A stretch of 56,326 nucleotides of DNA from Paludibaculum sp. (GTDB lineage Bacteria; Acidobacteriota; Terriglobia; Bryobacterales; Bryobacteraceae): assembly GCA_029973955.1 (NCBI GenBank), contig JARKQJ010000230.1, forward strand, positions 1 to 56,326, in the 5' to 3' direction. Positions 8,106 through 16,099 of the stretch are shown piece after piece (within the stretch, counting starts at the first letter, position 1; each line of letters opens with the position of its first letter). The position numbers and the translations under genes are program-made. Below the pieces are notes generated by a model. That model ran no database searches. It had not been told where the DNA came from and worked only from the letters and a program-made list of their open reading frames with translations.

Positions 8106-8993
8106 CTAGCCTCGCCCCGTCAGCCACACGCCGCTCAACACCATCAGCCCGCCCATCCCCACGGACGCCGTCACGGGCTCGCCCAGAATCGCCCAGCCCG
8201 CCCCGGCCGCGATCACCGGCTGCATGTAGCTGAACGCCGCCACGCGCGACGCCGGCAGATGGTTCAGAGCGTAGTAGAAGATGAAGTAGCACAGCACCGA
8301 AGAGAGCACTGCCATATACGACAGCGCCAGCCAGCCCGACGCCGGCACCTTTCCATAGTCGAATCCCATCGACTGCTGCCACAGCAGCGGCGCCCCGGCC
8401 AGCCCGCCCGCGAAGTACCCCAGCGAGTTCGCTGTCAGCGAGTCGTGCCGCCTCGCCACTTCTTTTCCGAACACCGTGTACACGGAGAACGAGAAAGCCG
8501 CCAGAAACACGAACATGTCCCCCAGCATCGAAGCGCCGTGCAGGTCCCGGCCCGGGCCGAAGTTGAGCACGACGATGCCCGCCACCGCGGTCAGCATTCC
8601 GCCCAGCTTGCGCGGGGTCACATGCTCCTGTCCGCGCAGCGAGGCCAGCAGCATCACCTGCAGCGGCGTCGTCGCAATCACCAGCGCCGCATGCGCCACG
8701 CTCGTGCGGTTCATCCCCAGCACGAAGAACACCTGGTTCAGCGTGATGCCAAAGACGCCCAGAATCGCCAGCGTCGCCAGCTCGCGCCACTCCCAACTGT
8801 CCTTCTCTTTCGAGCGCCACCGCGCAATGCCGTATACCGGCGCCAGCAGCGCAGCCGCGAAGGCCGCCCGCAGCGGGCCGACCAAAAGCGCCGGAAACGA
8901 CCGCAGCACGATCTTCGCCACGATGTAGTTGATGCTCCAGATCAGGGTCATCAGCGAGATGAGCCCATAGAGTTTAGTGCGTGGTGGTGTCAC
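8106..8993 (-). CDS. EamA/DMT-family permease (metabolite exporter)
   Basis: A 295-residue inner-membrane protein with ten hydrophobic segments in two EamA repeats (first from LYGLISLMTLIWSINYI, second from DMFVFLAAFSFSVYTV). DMT proteins of this type usually export amino acids or other small metabolites. The GTG start at 8993 overlaps the stop of the racemase gene (GTGA), indicating coupled translation. A much longer frame upstream has no membrane character and was discarded. Its position directly after an N-succinylamino-acid racemase makes export of an amino acid or acylamino acid an attractive guess. Confidence 0.82.
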   Translation of the reverse strand: MTPPRTKLYGLISLMTLIWSINYIVAKIVLRSFPALLVGPLRAAFAAALLAPVYGIARWRSKEKDSWEWRELATLAILGVFGITLNQVFFVLGMNRTSVAHAALVIATTPLQVMLLASLRGQEHVTPRKLGGMLTAVAGIVVLNFGPGRDLHGASMLGDMFVFLAAFSFSVYTVFGKEVARRHDSLTANSLGYFAGGLAGAPLLWQQSMGFDYGKVPASGWLALSYMAVLSSVLCYFIFYYALNHLPASRVAAFSYMQPVIAAGAGWAILGEPVTASVGMGGLMVLSGVWLTGRG

Positions 8994-10111
8994 TGGGCGG
9001 AGAACGTCTCCATCCCCACCCGCACGCTCGCCAGGAAGTCGAGATCCAGCGGATAGCCGAAGCCTGGCTCGTCCCGCACCACAATCGTGCCCCGCGGCGT
9101 CACTTCCACCCATGGATCGATCACGTCGCGCTTCCAGTACCGCCGGCTCGCCGAGATGTCGCCCGGCAGCGTGAAGTTCGAAAGCGTGGCCATCGCAATG
9201 TTGTGCGCCCGGCCCACCCCGCATTCGAGCATCCCGCCGCTCCACACCGGAATCCCGTGCTTCTCGCACACATCGTGTACGCGCCTGGCCTCGGCGTGCC
9301 CGCCGACGCGCCCGAGCTTAATGTTGATAATCCTGCAAGCGCCCAAACGGATCGCCTGCTCGGCATGGTGTGCCGTCCGGATGCACTCATCCAGGCAGAT
9401 CGGGGTCTCCAGCGCGGCCTGAAGTTGCGCGTGGTCCACAATCTCATCGTGCGCCAGCGGCTGCTCCATCATCATCAGCCCGAACTCGTCCAGCCGCTTC
9501 AGATGTTCGATATCCGCCAGCGTGTAAGCGGAATTGGCGTCCGCCATCAGCAGAATCGACGGAAACTCCCGCCGCACTTCTCTGATCACCTCGACGTCCC
9601 AGCCCGGCTTGATCTTCATCTTGATCCGCTGGTAGCCCGCATCCACTTCCTTGCGGATCTTGCCCAGCAGTTCCGCCACGCTGTCCTGGATGCCGATCGA
9701 GACGCCGCACGGAATCTCCTTCCGCGCCCCGCCCCCGATCAGCTTCCACAGCGGCACACCCTTCAGCCGCGCTTCCAGATCCCAGCACGCCGCCTCGAAG
9801 CCGCCGCGCGCCATCCGGTGCCCCTTCATCCCGCGCGTATGCGAGCCTGCCTCCGCCGCCGCCTCCAGCGTCTTGCCGATCGACGACGGCACGATGTAGT
9901 GCTTCAGCAGCTCCCACGCCCCCTCGGTCCACTCCTCGTTGTAGTAGGGGTGCTCGCCGCAGGTCACCTCGCCCCAGCCCGATACGCCGCCGGACACCAC
10001 CTCCACCAGCAGCATCTTGCGCGAATATGTGCGCCCGAAACTGGTCTCGAAGAAATGCACCAGCGGCATTTCAATCCAGTGCAAACGAATCTGCTCTATT
10101 TTGAATCCCAT
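8990..10111 (-). CDS. Enolase-superfamily racemase, MenC/N-succinylamino-acid racemase type
   Basis: A 373-residue barrel enzyme of the muconate-lactonizing subgroup. The full catalytic set is readable: K164-x-K166 (KMKIK), metal ligands D191, E216 and D241, and the opposing K265 in NIKLGRVGG. This spacing matches the o-succinylbenzoate synthase/N-succinylamino-acid racemase family, in which many members do one or both reactions. No other menaquinone genes are near. Instead a GNAT acyltransferase overlaps it upstream by 16 nt. In other bacteria such pairs work in converting D-amino acids to L-amino acids through N-succinylation. I therefore favour racemase over OSBS activity, as inference. 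Confidence 0.85.
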   Translation of the reverse strand: MGFKIEQIRLHWIEMPLVHFFETSFGRTYSRKMLLVEVVSGGVSGWGEVTCGEHPYYNEEWTEGAWELLKHYIVPSSIGKTLEAAAEAGSHTRGMKGHRMARGGFEAACWDLEARLKGVPLWKLIGGGARKEIPCGVSIGIQDSVAELLGKIRKEVDAGYQRIKMKIKPGWDVEVIREVRREFPSILLMADANSAYTLADIEHLKRLDEFGLMMMEQPLAHDEIVDHAQLQAALETPICLDECIRTAHHAEQAIRLGACRIINIKLGRVGGHAEARRVHDVCEKHGIPVWSGGMLECGVGRAHNIAMATLSNFTLPGDISASRRYWKRDVIDPWVEVTPRGTIVVRDEPGFGYPLDLDFLASVRVGMETFSAQ

Positions 10112-10851
10112 TTTCCTAAGAGATACGTACCCTTCTCCGCGGACTTCTCAAACCCCACCACCGTCAACCCCGCGCCGAAGTACCGCACGAACTTCTCGCT
10201 CACCTCGCCCTGAATCTCGCGCGCCCGCATCACGTCGCTGGCCCGGATCCCCGCAATGTCGATCGGCACCTCAATCCGCTGCTCCACTGCCAGGGCCGGC
10301 CGCGGCCGCCCCTCCAGCAGCGACAGCACCCGCTCGCTCGTCAGGTGCCACTCCGCCACACAGCGGTCCGTCGGCAGCCCGCCGTGGAGGTGCGACGTCG
10401 TCGTGCCGTATTGGTTCAGCACAAACAGCTTCACCACCGCCCCCAGCCGCTCGATGTTGAAATAAGCGTTTTTCAGCTCCAGCGGATCGAACGTCCACTG
10501 CACCAGTTGGATGCCGCGCGCAATCGCGTCTTCCCGCTGCATCAGCTTCATCGCGCGGCCCAGCCCCGAATTGCGGTACTCGGGACGCACGCCCATCATG
10601 TGGCTGTGCAGGTACATCTGCCCCTGCTTCAGCCCTGGAATCGAAAGCAGAAAGCCCACCATTCGCTCGCCGTCAAAGGCGCCCAGCGTCTGCCCGCCCA
10701 CCTTCTGCGCCACCACGAACAGGCGCAGCGGCAGCAGCTCGATGTCCTCAAAACCCCAGATCTCTTTCTGGAGCCGGACCGCCTCGCCCAGTTCCGCCAG
10801 CGTCGTCAGCCGCCGGACTTCAACTGATCTTGTTTCTTGGCCTCCTGCCAC
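10096..10851 (-). CDS. GNAT-family N-acyltransferase (COG3375-like)
   Basis: A 251-residue acyltransferase. The acyl-CoA-binding signature is visible as MMGVRPEYRNSGLGRAMK (R/Q-x-x-G-x-G/A), followed by WTFDPLELKNAYFNIERLG, which is characteristic of the COG3375 subgroup rather than generic GNATs. In Geobacillus and relatives, a GNAT gene next to N-succinylamino-acid racemase encodes an amino-acid N-succinyltransferase, and the same function is proposed here from context. The GTG start at 10851 overlaps the end of mazG by 46 nt. No better start occurs before the conserved LTTLAELGEA segment. Confidence 0.8.
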   Translation of the reverse strand: MAGGQETRSVEVRRLTTLAELGEAVRLQKEIWGFEDIELLPLRLFVVAQKVGGQTLGAFDGERMVGFLLSIPGLKQGQMYLHSHMMGVRPEYRNSGLGRAMKLMQREDAIARGIQLVQWTFDPLELKNAYFNIERLGAVVKLFVLNQYGTTTSHLHGGLPTDRCVAEWHLTSERVLSLLEGRPRPALAVEQRIEVPIDIAGIRASDVMRAREIQGEVSEKFVRYFGAGLTVVGFEKSAEKGTYLLGKWDSK

Positions 10852-11630
10852 AGTGCCTCCATCTCGTCGATGTTGGATTGCTCAAATGTGGACCCGCGCC
10901 CGGCGAGCGCGCGCTCCACATGCGCGAACCGCCGGCGGAACTTCGCATTCGTCTTCCGCAGCGCCTGCTCCGGATCCACTTTCAGAAACCGCGCCACGTT
11001 CACAATCGTGAACAGCAGATCGCCCACCTCGCCTTCCACCTCGGCCTGATCCGCCCCTTCCCGCGCTTCCTTCAGCTCGGCGATCTCCTCGTGAACTTTC
11101 TCGATCACCTGATCCAGCGACGGCCAGTCAAAGCCCACGCCGGCCGCCTTGCGCGAAATGTGCGACGCCTCCAGCAGAGCCGGCTGGCTCTTCAACACCC
11201 CGTCCAGCAGCCCTTTCACCGCTTCGCCGCGGTCCGCCTTCTCCTCCGCCTTGATCTCGTTCCAGCGCTTCAGCACCTGGTCCGGCGTCTTGGCGTCTCC
11301 ATCGGAGAACACATGCGGATGCCGCCGCACCAGCTTCTCGTTGATCGCCGCCAGCGAATCTTCAATCGTGAAGCGGCCCTCTTCGCTGGCTATCTGCGCG
11401 TAGAACACCGCCTGCAGCATGAAATCGCCCAACTCCTCGGCCAGCCCGCGAAAGTCGCGCCGGTCGATGGCGTCCATCACCTCGTAGGTCTCTTCCAGTG
11501 TGTAGGGCTTGATCGTGTCGTAGGTCTGCTCGCGGTCCCACGGACACCCGTCCGGAGCACGCAAACGCGCCATGATTTCAACCAGTCTCTGAAATCTGGC
11601 TCCTGCGGAGGGACTGCTGGCTTCATCCAT
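10806..11630 (-). CDS. mazG: Nucleoside triphosphate pyrophosphohydrolase MazG
   Basis: MazG hydrolyses (d)NTPs to NMP and pyrophosphate, removing damaged nucleotides. The 274-residue length and double-domain layout match E. coli-type MazG. The first domain contains PDGCPWDREQTYDTIKPY and the metal-binding EETYEVMDAI / EELGDFMLQAVFYA. The second repeats the pattern (SLDQVIEKVHEEIAELKEA, EVEGEVGDLLFTIVNVARFL). It is the first gene of the six-gene minus-strand run, all of whose junctions overlap or are 6 nt apart. The ATG at 11630 gives a short N-terminal tail (MDEASSPSAGA) before the conserved region. Confidence 0.93.
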   Translation of the reverse strand: MDEASSPSAGARFQRLVEIMARLRAPDGCPWDREQTYDTIKPYTLEETYEVMDAIDRRDFRGLAEELGDFMLQAVFYAQIASEEGRFTIEDSLAAINEKLVRRHPHVFSDGDAKTPDQVLKRWNEIKAEEKADRGEAVKGLLDGVLKSQPALLEASHISRKAAGVGFDWPSLDQVIEKVHEEIAELKEAREGADQAEVEGEVGDLLFTIVNVARFLKVDPEQALRKTNAKFRRRFAHVERALAGRGSTFEQSNIDEMEALWQEAKKQDQLKSGG

Positions 11631-11712
11631 ATTTGCGGGGAATTTTCAGCGTAACATATACGCCGGACTCGCCCGGGAATCCGCCGTCAGCCCTCCACTT
11701 CGAACTCACGCT

Positions 11713-13458
11713 CTAGTCGGCCCGCTTCACCAGCGTCATCTTCGAGATCTTCATCCCGGCCGACTTGTCATCCCCCTCCAACTGGAAGTTGATGGTCTCC
11801 GCCCCAGGATTTACCGTCAGCACCCCCGCCACCTTCTTCGTCGCGAACTTCCCACCCGTTCCTTCCACAACACCCGTCAACTCGCTCCGCTCCGCCACGC
11901 CGCGCCGTCCCGAAGTAATCCGGAACTTGCTCCCGGCCGCGGCGTTGTCGCAGGAGTACGTCACTTCCACGTCGTATTTCCCACCCAGGCTCTTGTACGG
12001 ATACCAAAGCAGCCGGTTGGTCTCCTGCTCGAACACCTTCAGGTGCGTCGCGCTCTGCGTCGCCCAGTCGTAGCGGATCTCCTCGCCCTGCAGCCGCGCC
12101 ACCCAGGCATGCAGATCCAACCGCGCCGGCGCCTGATCCGCGCGGAACCCATCGGCCACCTTCGCCTGCTGGTCCGCGATCTCCAACGCCAGTACCGTCA
12201 CATTCTCATCCAACCCCTTCGCCGGCAGCGCAAACTCATACCCATTGCCGGCCTTTTTGAACTTCACCGCGGCTTTGTTCGCCAGGAAGTAAGCCTTCGT
12301 CACCTGGCTCTCCAGCCCTTCCACCCTCAAGCTCTTCCCCGGCCAGTTCAGAATGTGCAGGTACAGCTTCCCCGGCTTCGCCGTCGCCCGCCAGGTGATG
12401 TCCCGCATGTTGAACGGCGATGGCGACGTTCCGTAGATCGCTTCCCCATTCACAGCCAGCCACTGCCCGATCGTCCGCAGGATCCGCTGGCTGTCGGCCG
12501 GAATCACGCCCTCCGCCGTCGGCCCCACATTCAGCAGGTAGTTGCCGCCCTTGCTCACGATGTCGCACAACTTAGAGATCAAATCGCGCGGGTCTTTCCA
12601 GTGCTGGTCGTTCTTCTTGTAACCCCAGGTGTCGTTCAGCGTCGCCGGCACCTCCCACTTCCCGTCCTTCGTGTAGACCTGAATCGGAATCGCGTTGTCG
12701 CCCGTCTGCGCGTAATCGTGCCGCCCGTGCCCGATCCTTTGATTGATGAGGCAGCCCGGCTGGAGCTTCTTCACCGTCGCCCGCAGCTCCGTCACCTGCT
12801 GCTCGCTCAGCAGCCCCGGCGTGTCGAACCAGATCAGCCGCAGCGGCCCATATCCGCTCAAAATCTCCCGCACCTGCGGGAACACCTTTCCCTCCAGGTA
12901 CGGCTGCGCATTGCGCTTCTCCGGAAAGTCCCAGTTGTTGCCGCGCCCGTTCGCCTCGTGCCAGTCCTGGTCCTGCGAATAGTAGAAGCCGAAATCCAGC
13001 CCTCTCTCCCCGCAAGCTGCCGACAGCTCCTTCATCGGATCCCGTCCAAACGGCGTCGCGTCCACGATGTTGTACGCCGATGCCTTCGAACCGAACATCG
13101 CAAACCCGTCGTGGTGCTTCGACGTGATCACCATGTACCGCATCCCGGCGTCTTTGGCCAATTGCGCCCATTCCCCGCCGTTGAACTTCACCGGGTTGAA
13201 CTGCTTCGCCAGTTGCCCGTACTCCGCCACTGGGATCCTCTCGCGGAACATGATCCACTCCCCGATGCCCCGCACATACTTGCCCTTCCACTCGCCGGCC
13301 GGGATCGCATACAGCCCCCAGTGAATGAACATGCCGAACTTCATCTCGTCGAACTTCTTCAACGCCTGCGCCGTCGCCGCATCCGGCGCCTGCGGCGCCT
13401 GCCCCGGCAGCATCGTGGCCATCACCACCAGTGCGCCTACACTTTTCCAATGCTTCAT
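11713..13458 (-). CDS. Exported alpha-L-fucosidase (GH29)
   Basis: A 581-residue GH29 enzyme that releases alpha-L-fucose from glycans with retention. A hydrophobic signal sequence (VGALVVMATMLPGQA) precedes FGMFIHWGLY (residues 41-50) and KHHDGF (114-119), both hallmark motifs. The nucleophile is Asp212 in LIWFD. LLNVGPTAEG marks the end of the barrel. The last about 130 residues form a beta-rich domain, probably carbohydrate-binding. Start at 13458: a GGGAGG-type ribosome site lies about 10 nt upstream, and the longer frame has no signal peptide. It is divergent from the GH127 gene with 64 bp between the two starts. Confidence 0.93.
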   Translation of the reverse strand: MKHWKSVGALVVMATMLPGQAPQAPDAATAQALKKFDEMKFGMFIHWGLYAIPAGEWKGKYVRGIGEWIMFRERIPVAEYGQLAKQFNPVKFNGGEWAQLAKDAGMRYMVITSKHHDGFAMFGSKASAYNIVDATPFGRDPMKELSAACGERGLDFGFYYSQDQDWHEANGRGNNWDFPEKRNAQPYLEGKVFPQVREILSGYGPLRLIWFDTPGLLSEQQVTELRATVKKLQPGCLINQRIGHGRHDYAQTGDNAIPIQVYTKDGKWEVPATLNDTWGYKKNDQHWKDPRDLISKLCDIVSKGGNYLLNVGPTAEGVIPADSQRILRTIGQWLAVNGEAIYGTSPSPFNMRDITWRATAKPGKLYLHILNWPGKSLRVEGLESQVTKAYFLANKAAVKFKKAGNGYEFALPAKGLDENVTVLALEIADQQAKVADGFRADQAPARLDLHAWVARLQGEEIRYDWATQSATHLKVFEQETNRLLWYPYKSLGGKYDVEVTYSCDNAAAGSKFRITSGRRGVAERSELTGVVEGTGGKFATKKVAGVLTVNPGAETINFQLEGDDKSAGMKISKMTLVKRAD

Positions 13459-13522
13459 CGTTTTCGTCGCCTCCCGGCGCGTCCAGCTTATCACTGATCC
13501 CAGGCTTCGATATACTCCCCCC
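13459..13522. promoter_or_regulatory. Divergent promoter region of GH29 and GH127 genes
   Basis: This 64-bp gap drives both genes. On the plus strand TTATCA (13488-13493), a 17-bp spacer and TATACT (13511-13516) make a credible promoter, and the ATG follows 6 nt after TATACT, which would give a leaderless mRNA. On the minus strand a GGGAGG ribosome site precedes the fucosidase start. Inferred from sequence only. Confidence 0.5.
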
Positions 13523-15301
13523 ATGCGGTACGCTGCGTTCTTCCTCGCGTTCTTCCTGGCCCCCCTGCTCTCCGCCCAATCCACAGCCCCCCTTCGCCCC
13601 GTCCCCGCCCGCAATATCAAAATCCAGGGCGAGATCGGCCGCCGCATCGACATCACCATCCACAACAACCTGCTCGCTCTCGACGCCTCAAAGGACTTCC
13701 TCGCCGATTTCGAAGCCCACCGCAAATCCACCTCCTACCTCGGCCTCGGCAAGCTCCTCCTCGCCGCCATCCGCTTCGCCGACTACACTCAGGACCCGCG
13801 CCTCATTGCCTTCAAATCCGATCTCATCCGCCGCACCATCGCCACCCAGCAGCCCGACGGCTACATCGGCTTCTTCCCGCCCGCCTCCCGCATCACCGAA
13901 CTCTGGGACGTCCACGAACTCGGCTACATCGTCGCCGCCCTCAACGAGGACTACGTGCGCTTCCAGCAGCAGCCCTCCCTCCAATCCGCCCGCAAGGCCG
14001 CGGACTACCTCATCGCCAACTGGGACAAACTCCCTCCCGACTGGGCCGAAAAGACCGGGGTCGCCACCCATGTCGCCGTCACTGGCGTCGAGCGCACCTT
14101 CCTCGCCCTCTACCAATCCTCCCAGGACCCCCGCTATCTCAGCTTCGTCACCGCCACCCGCAATCTCCCCCGCTGGCAGTTCCCCATCATCATCGGCCGC
14201 CGCGCCGGCATCGAAGGCCACATCTACGCCTTCACCGCCCGCACTCTCGCCCAGCTCGAACTCGCGCCTCCCGTCACCACTCAATCCGCCCGGGAAATCG
14301 ACTTCCTCACCCGTCAGGACGGCATGGCCGTCACCGGCGGCGCCGGCCAGTGGGAGATCTGGACCGCCGATCAGGACGGCCGCGGCCACCTCGCCGAAAC
14401 GTGCGCCACCGCCTACCTCCTCCGCCTCTACGACGCCCTTCTCCGCCAATCCAGCAATCCCTTCTACGGCGATCTCATCGATCGCACCATCTTCAATACC
14501 CTCTTCGCCGCCCAGTCCCCCGACGGCCGCCGCATCCGCTACTACACCCCCTTCGAAGGCCCCCGCGAATACCACCCCGGCGACACCTACTGCTGCCCCG
14601 GCAACTACCGCCGCATCATCGCCGAGCTCCCCGAGATGATCTACTACACCGGCCCGCGCACCGTCGCCGTCAATCTTTACACCCAATCCACCGCGAAGCT
14701 CCAGCTCAACTCCACCACCATCGAACTCACTCAGCAAACCACCTACCCCAACGATGGCCGCATCACGCTCCAGGTCAATCCCGCCCAGCCCGCCGCGTTC
14801 GCCTTGAAGCTCCGCATCCCAGCCTGGGCCCAGGGCGCCACGGTCCAGCTCAACAACGAGCCCTCCGGGCCCGCTCTCCCCGCCACCTTCCATTCCATCG
14901 ATCGCACCTGGAAATCCGGCGACCAGGTCACCCTCAATCTCCCCATGAACATTCGCCTCGTCCGCGGCCGCCAGCAGCAGTCCGGCCGCGTCGCCGTCCT
15001 CCGCGGCCCCCAGGTCTACACACTCAATCCTGGTCAGAACGACCAGCTCAAAAACCTCGACGCCGCCGACCTGGCCCGTTTCTCCCTCGATCCCCAGGCC
15101 CTCACCCTCCTCCCCGACAACACCGTCCGCCCCAACGGCACCGCCATCCGCGCCGGTGCCTGGAAGCCCGGCTACTCCACCTCCCCCAAACACGACCTCA
15201 CCCTCCTCCTCACCGAGTTCACTGATCCCGCCGCCCAGGCCACCTACTTCAAGCTCCGCGATCTCTCCCTCGCCGTCCCCGACGAACTCACCAATCGCTG
15301 A
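13523..15301 (+). CDS. Exported beta-L-arabinofuranosidase (GH127, DUF1680)
   Basis: A 592-residue GH127 enzyme that removes beta-L-arabinofuranose units from plant glycans or glycoproteins. An N-terminal signal peptide (FFLAFFLAPLLSAQS) is followed by an (alpha/alpha)6 barrel and C-terminal beta domains. The unusual zinc-cysteine active site is intact: E292-T-C294 (HLAETCA) and C357-C358 (TYCCPGN). By comparison with HypBA1, Cys357 would be the nucleophile and Glu292, Cys294 and Cys358 zinc ligands. The ATG at 13523 was chosen for the signal peptide, since the frame extends upstream without sense. Together with the divergent GH29 it suggests attack on plant cell-wall side chains. Confidence 0.9.
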   Translation: MRYAAFFLAFFLAPLLSAQSTAPLRPVPARNIKIQGEIGRRIDITIHNNLLALDASKDFLADFEAHRKSTSYLGLGKLLLAAIRFADYTQDPRLIAFKSDLIRRTIATQQPDGYIGFFPPASRITELWDVHELGYIVAALNEDYVRFQQQPSLQSARKAADYLIANWDKLPPDWAEKTGVATHVAVTGVERTFLALYQSSQDPRYLSFVTATRNLPRWQFPIIIGRRAGIEGHIYAFTARTLAQLELAPPVTTQSAREIDFLTRQDGMAVTGGAGQWEIWTADQDGRGHLAETCATAYLLRLYDALLRQSSNPFYGDLIDRTIFNTLFAAQSPDGRRIRYYTPFEGPREYHPGDTYCCPGNYRRIIAELPEMIYYTGPRTVAVNLYTQSTAKLQLNSTTIELTQQTTYPNDGRITLQVNPAQPAAFALKLRIPAWAQGATVQLNNEPSGPALPATFHSIDRTWKSGDQVTLNLPMNIRLVRGRQQQSGRVAVLRGPQVYTLNPGQNDQLKNLDAADLARFSLDPQALTLLPDNTVRPNGTAIRAGAWKPGYSTSPKHDLTLLLTEFTDPAAQATYFKLRDLSLAVPDELTNR

Positions 15302-15324
15302 CGCCCCGCCCTATACTAATTGCC

Positions 15325-16044
15325 ATGCCGTACCCGCGCCTCTCTCTCCTCTTCCTCGCGGCCGCCGCCTGGGCGCAATCCCACCCCACCGTCGAGTTCG
15401 CCACCAAGGCCGGTCCCCTCAAGCTCACCGCCATCCGCCACGCGTCTTTCATGCTCGAAGCCGGCGGCCAGGTGATCCACGTCGACCCCTGGAGCCAGGG
15501 CAACTACACCGGCCTGCCCCAGGCCGATATCCTCCTCCTCACCGACACCCACGGCGACCACCTCGATCCCAAGGCCCTCGCCCTCCTCCGCAAATCCTCC
15601 ACCCAGCTCATCCTCCCCGAAGCCGCCGCCAAACAGGTCGAAGGTGGCAAAGTCATGCACAACGGCGACACCCTCAAGCTCGGCGCTTTCACCCTCGAAG
15701 CCCTCCCCATGTACAACCTCAAGCGCGGCCCCTCCGAAGGTAAGGTTTTCCACGAGAAAGGCCGCGGCAACGCCTACCTCCTCACCTATGGCGGCTTCCG
15801 CCTCTACATCGCCGGGGACACCGAAGGCACTCCCGAGATGCGCGCCCTGAAGAACATCGATGCCGCCCTCATCCCCATGAACATTCCGTACACCATGCCC
15901 CCGGATGAGGCCGCCGAAGCGGTCAAAGCCTTCCACCCCAAGGTCGCCATCCCCTACCACTACCGCGGGGCGGATCTCGCCGTCTTCCAGAAAGCCCTCG
16001 CCGGCACCGGCATCGATGTGAAACTTCTCGACTGGTATCACTAA
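15325..16044 (+). CDS. Exported metallo-beta-lactamase-fold hydrolase (UPF0173-like)
   Basis: A 239-residue MBL-fold protein with a signal peptide (LSLLFLAAAAWAQS). The metal motif reads D74-T-H76-G-D78-H79: the first His of the usual HxHxDH is Asp, the rest is kept. Later ligands are supplied by the region around MYNLKRG, YIAGDTEGTPEM and IPYHYRG. UPF0173-type proteins are annotated as metal-dependent hydrolases of unknown substrate. It follows the GH127 gene by 23 nt, but has its own TATACT box ending 7 nt before the ATG and no Shine-Dalgarno sequence, so it may be made from a leaderless mRNA. Confidence 0.8.
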   Translation: MPYPRLSLLFLAAAAWAQSHPTVEFATKAGPLKLTAIRHASFMLEAGGQVIHVDPWSQGNYTGLPQADILLLTDTHGDHLDPKALALLRKSSTQLILPEAAAKQVEGGKVMHNGDTLKLGAFTLEALPMYNLKRGPSEGKVFHEKGRGNAYLLTYGGFRLYIAGDTEGTPEMRALKNIDAALIPMNIPYTMPPDEAAEAVKAFHPKVAIPYHYRGADLAVFQKALAGTGIDVKLLDWYH

Positions 16045-16099
16045 GCCGACTCCGGTACCCCGTGGTAGCCTGAATCCATTCCCCTGGGAGGGGCCCCTC

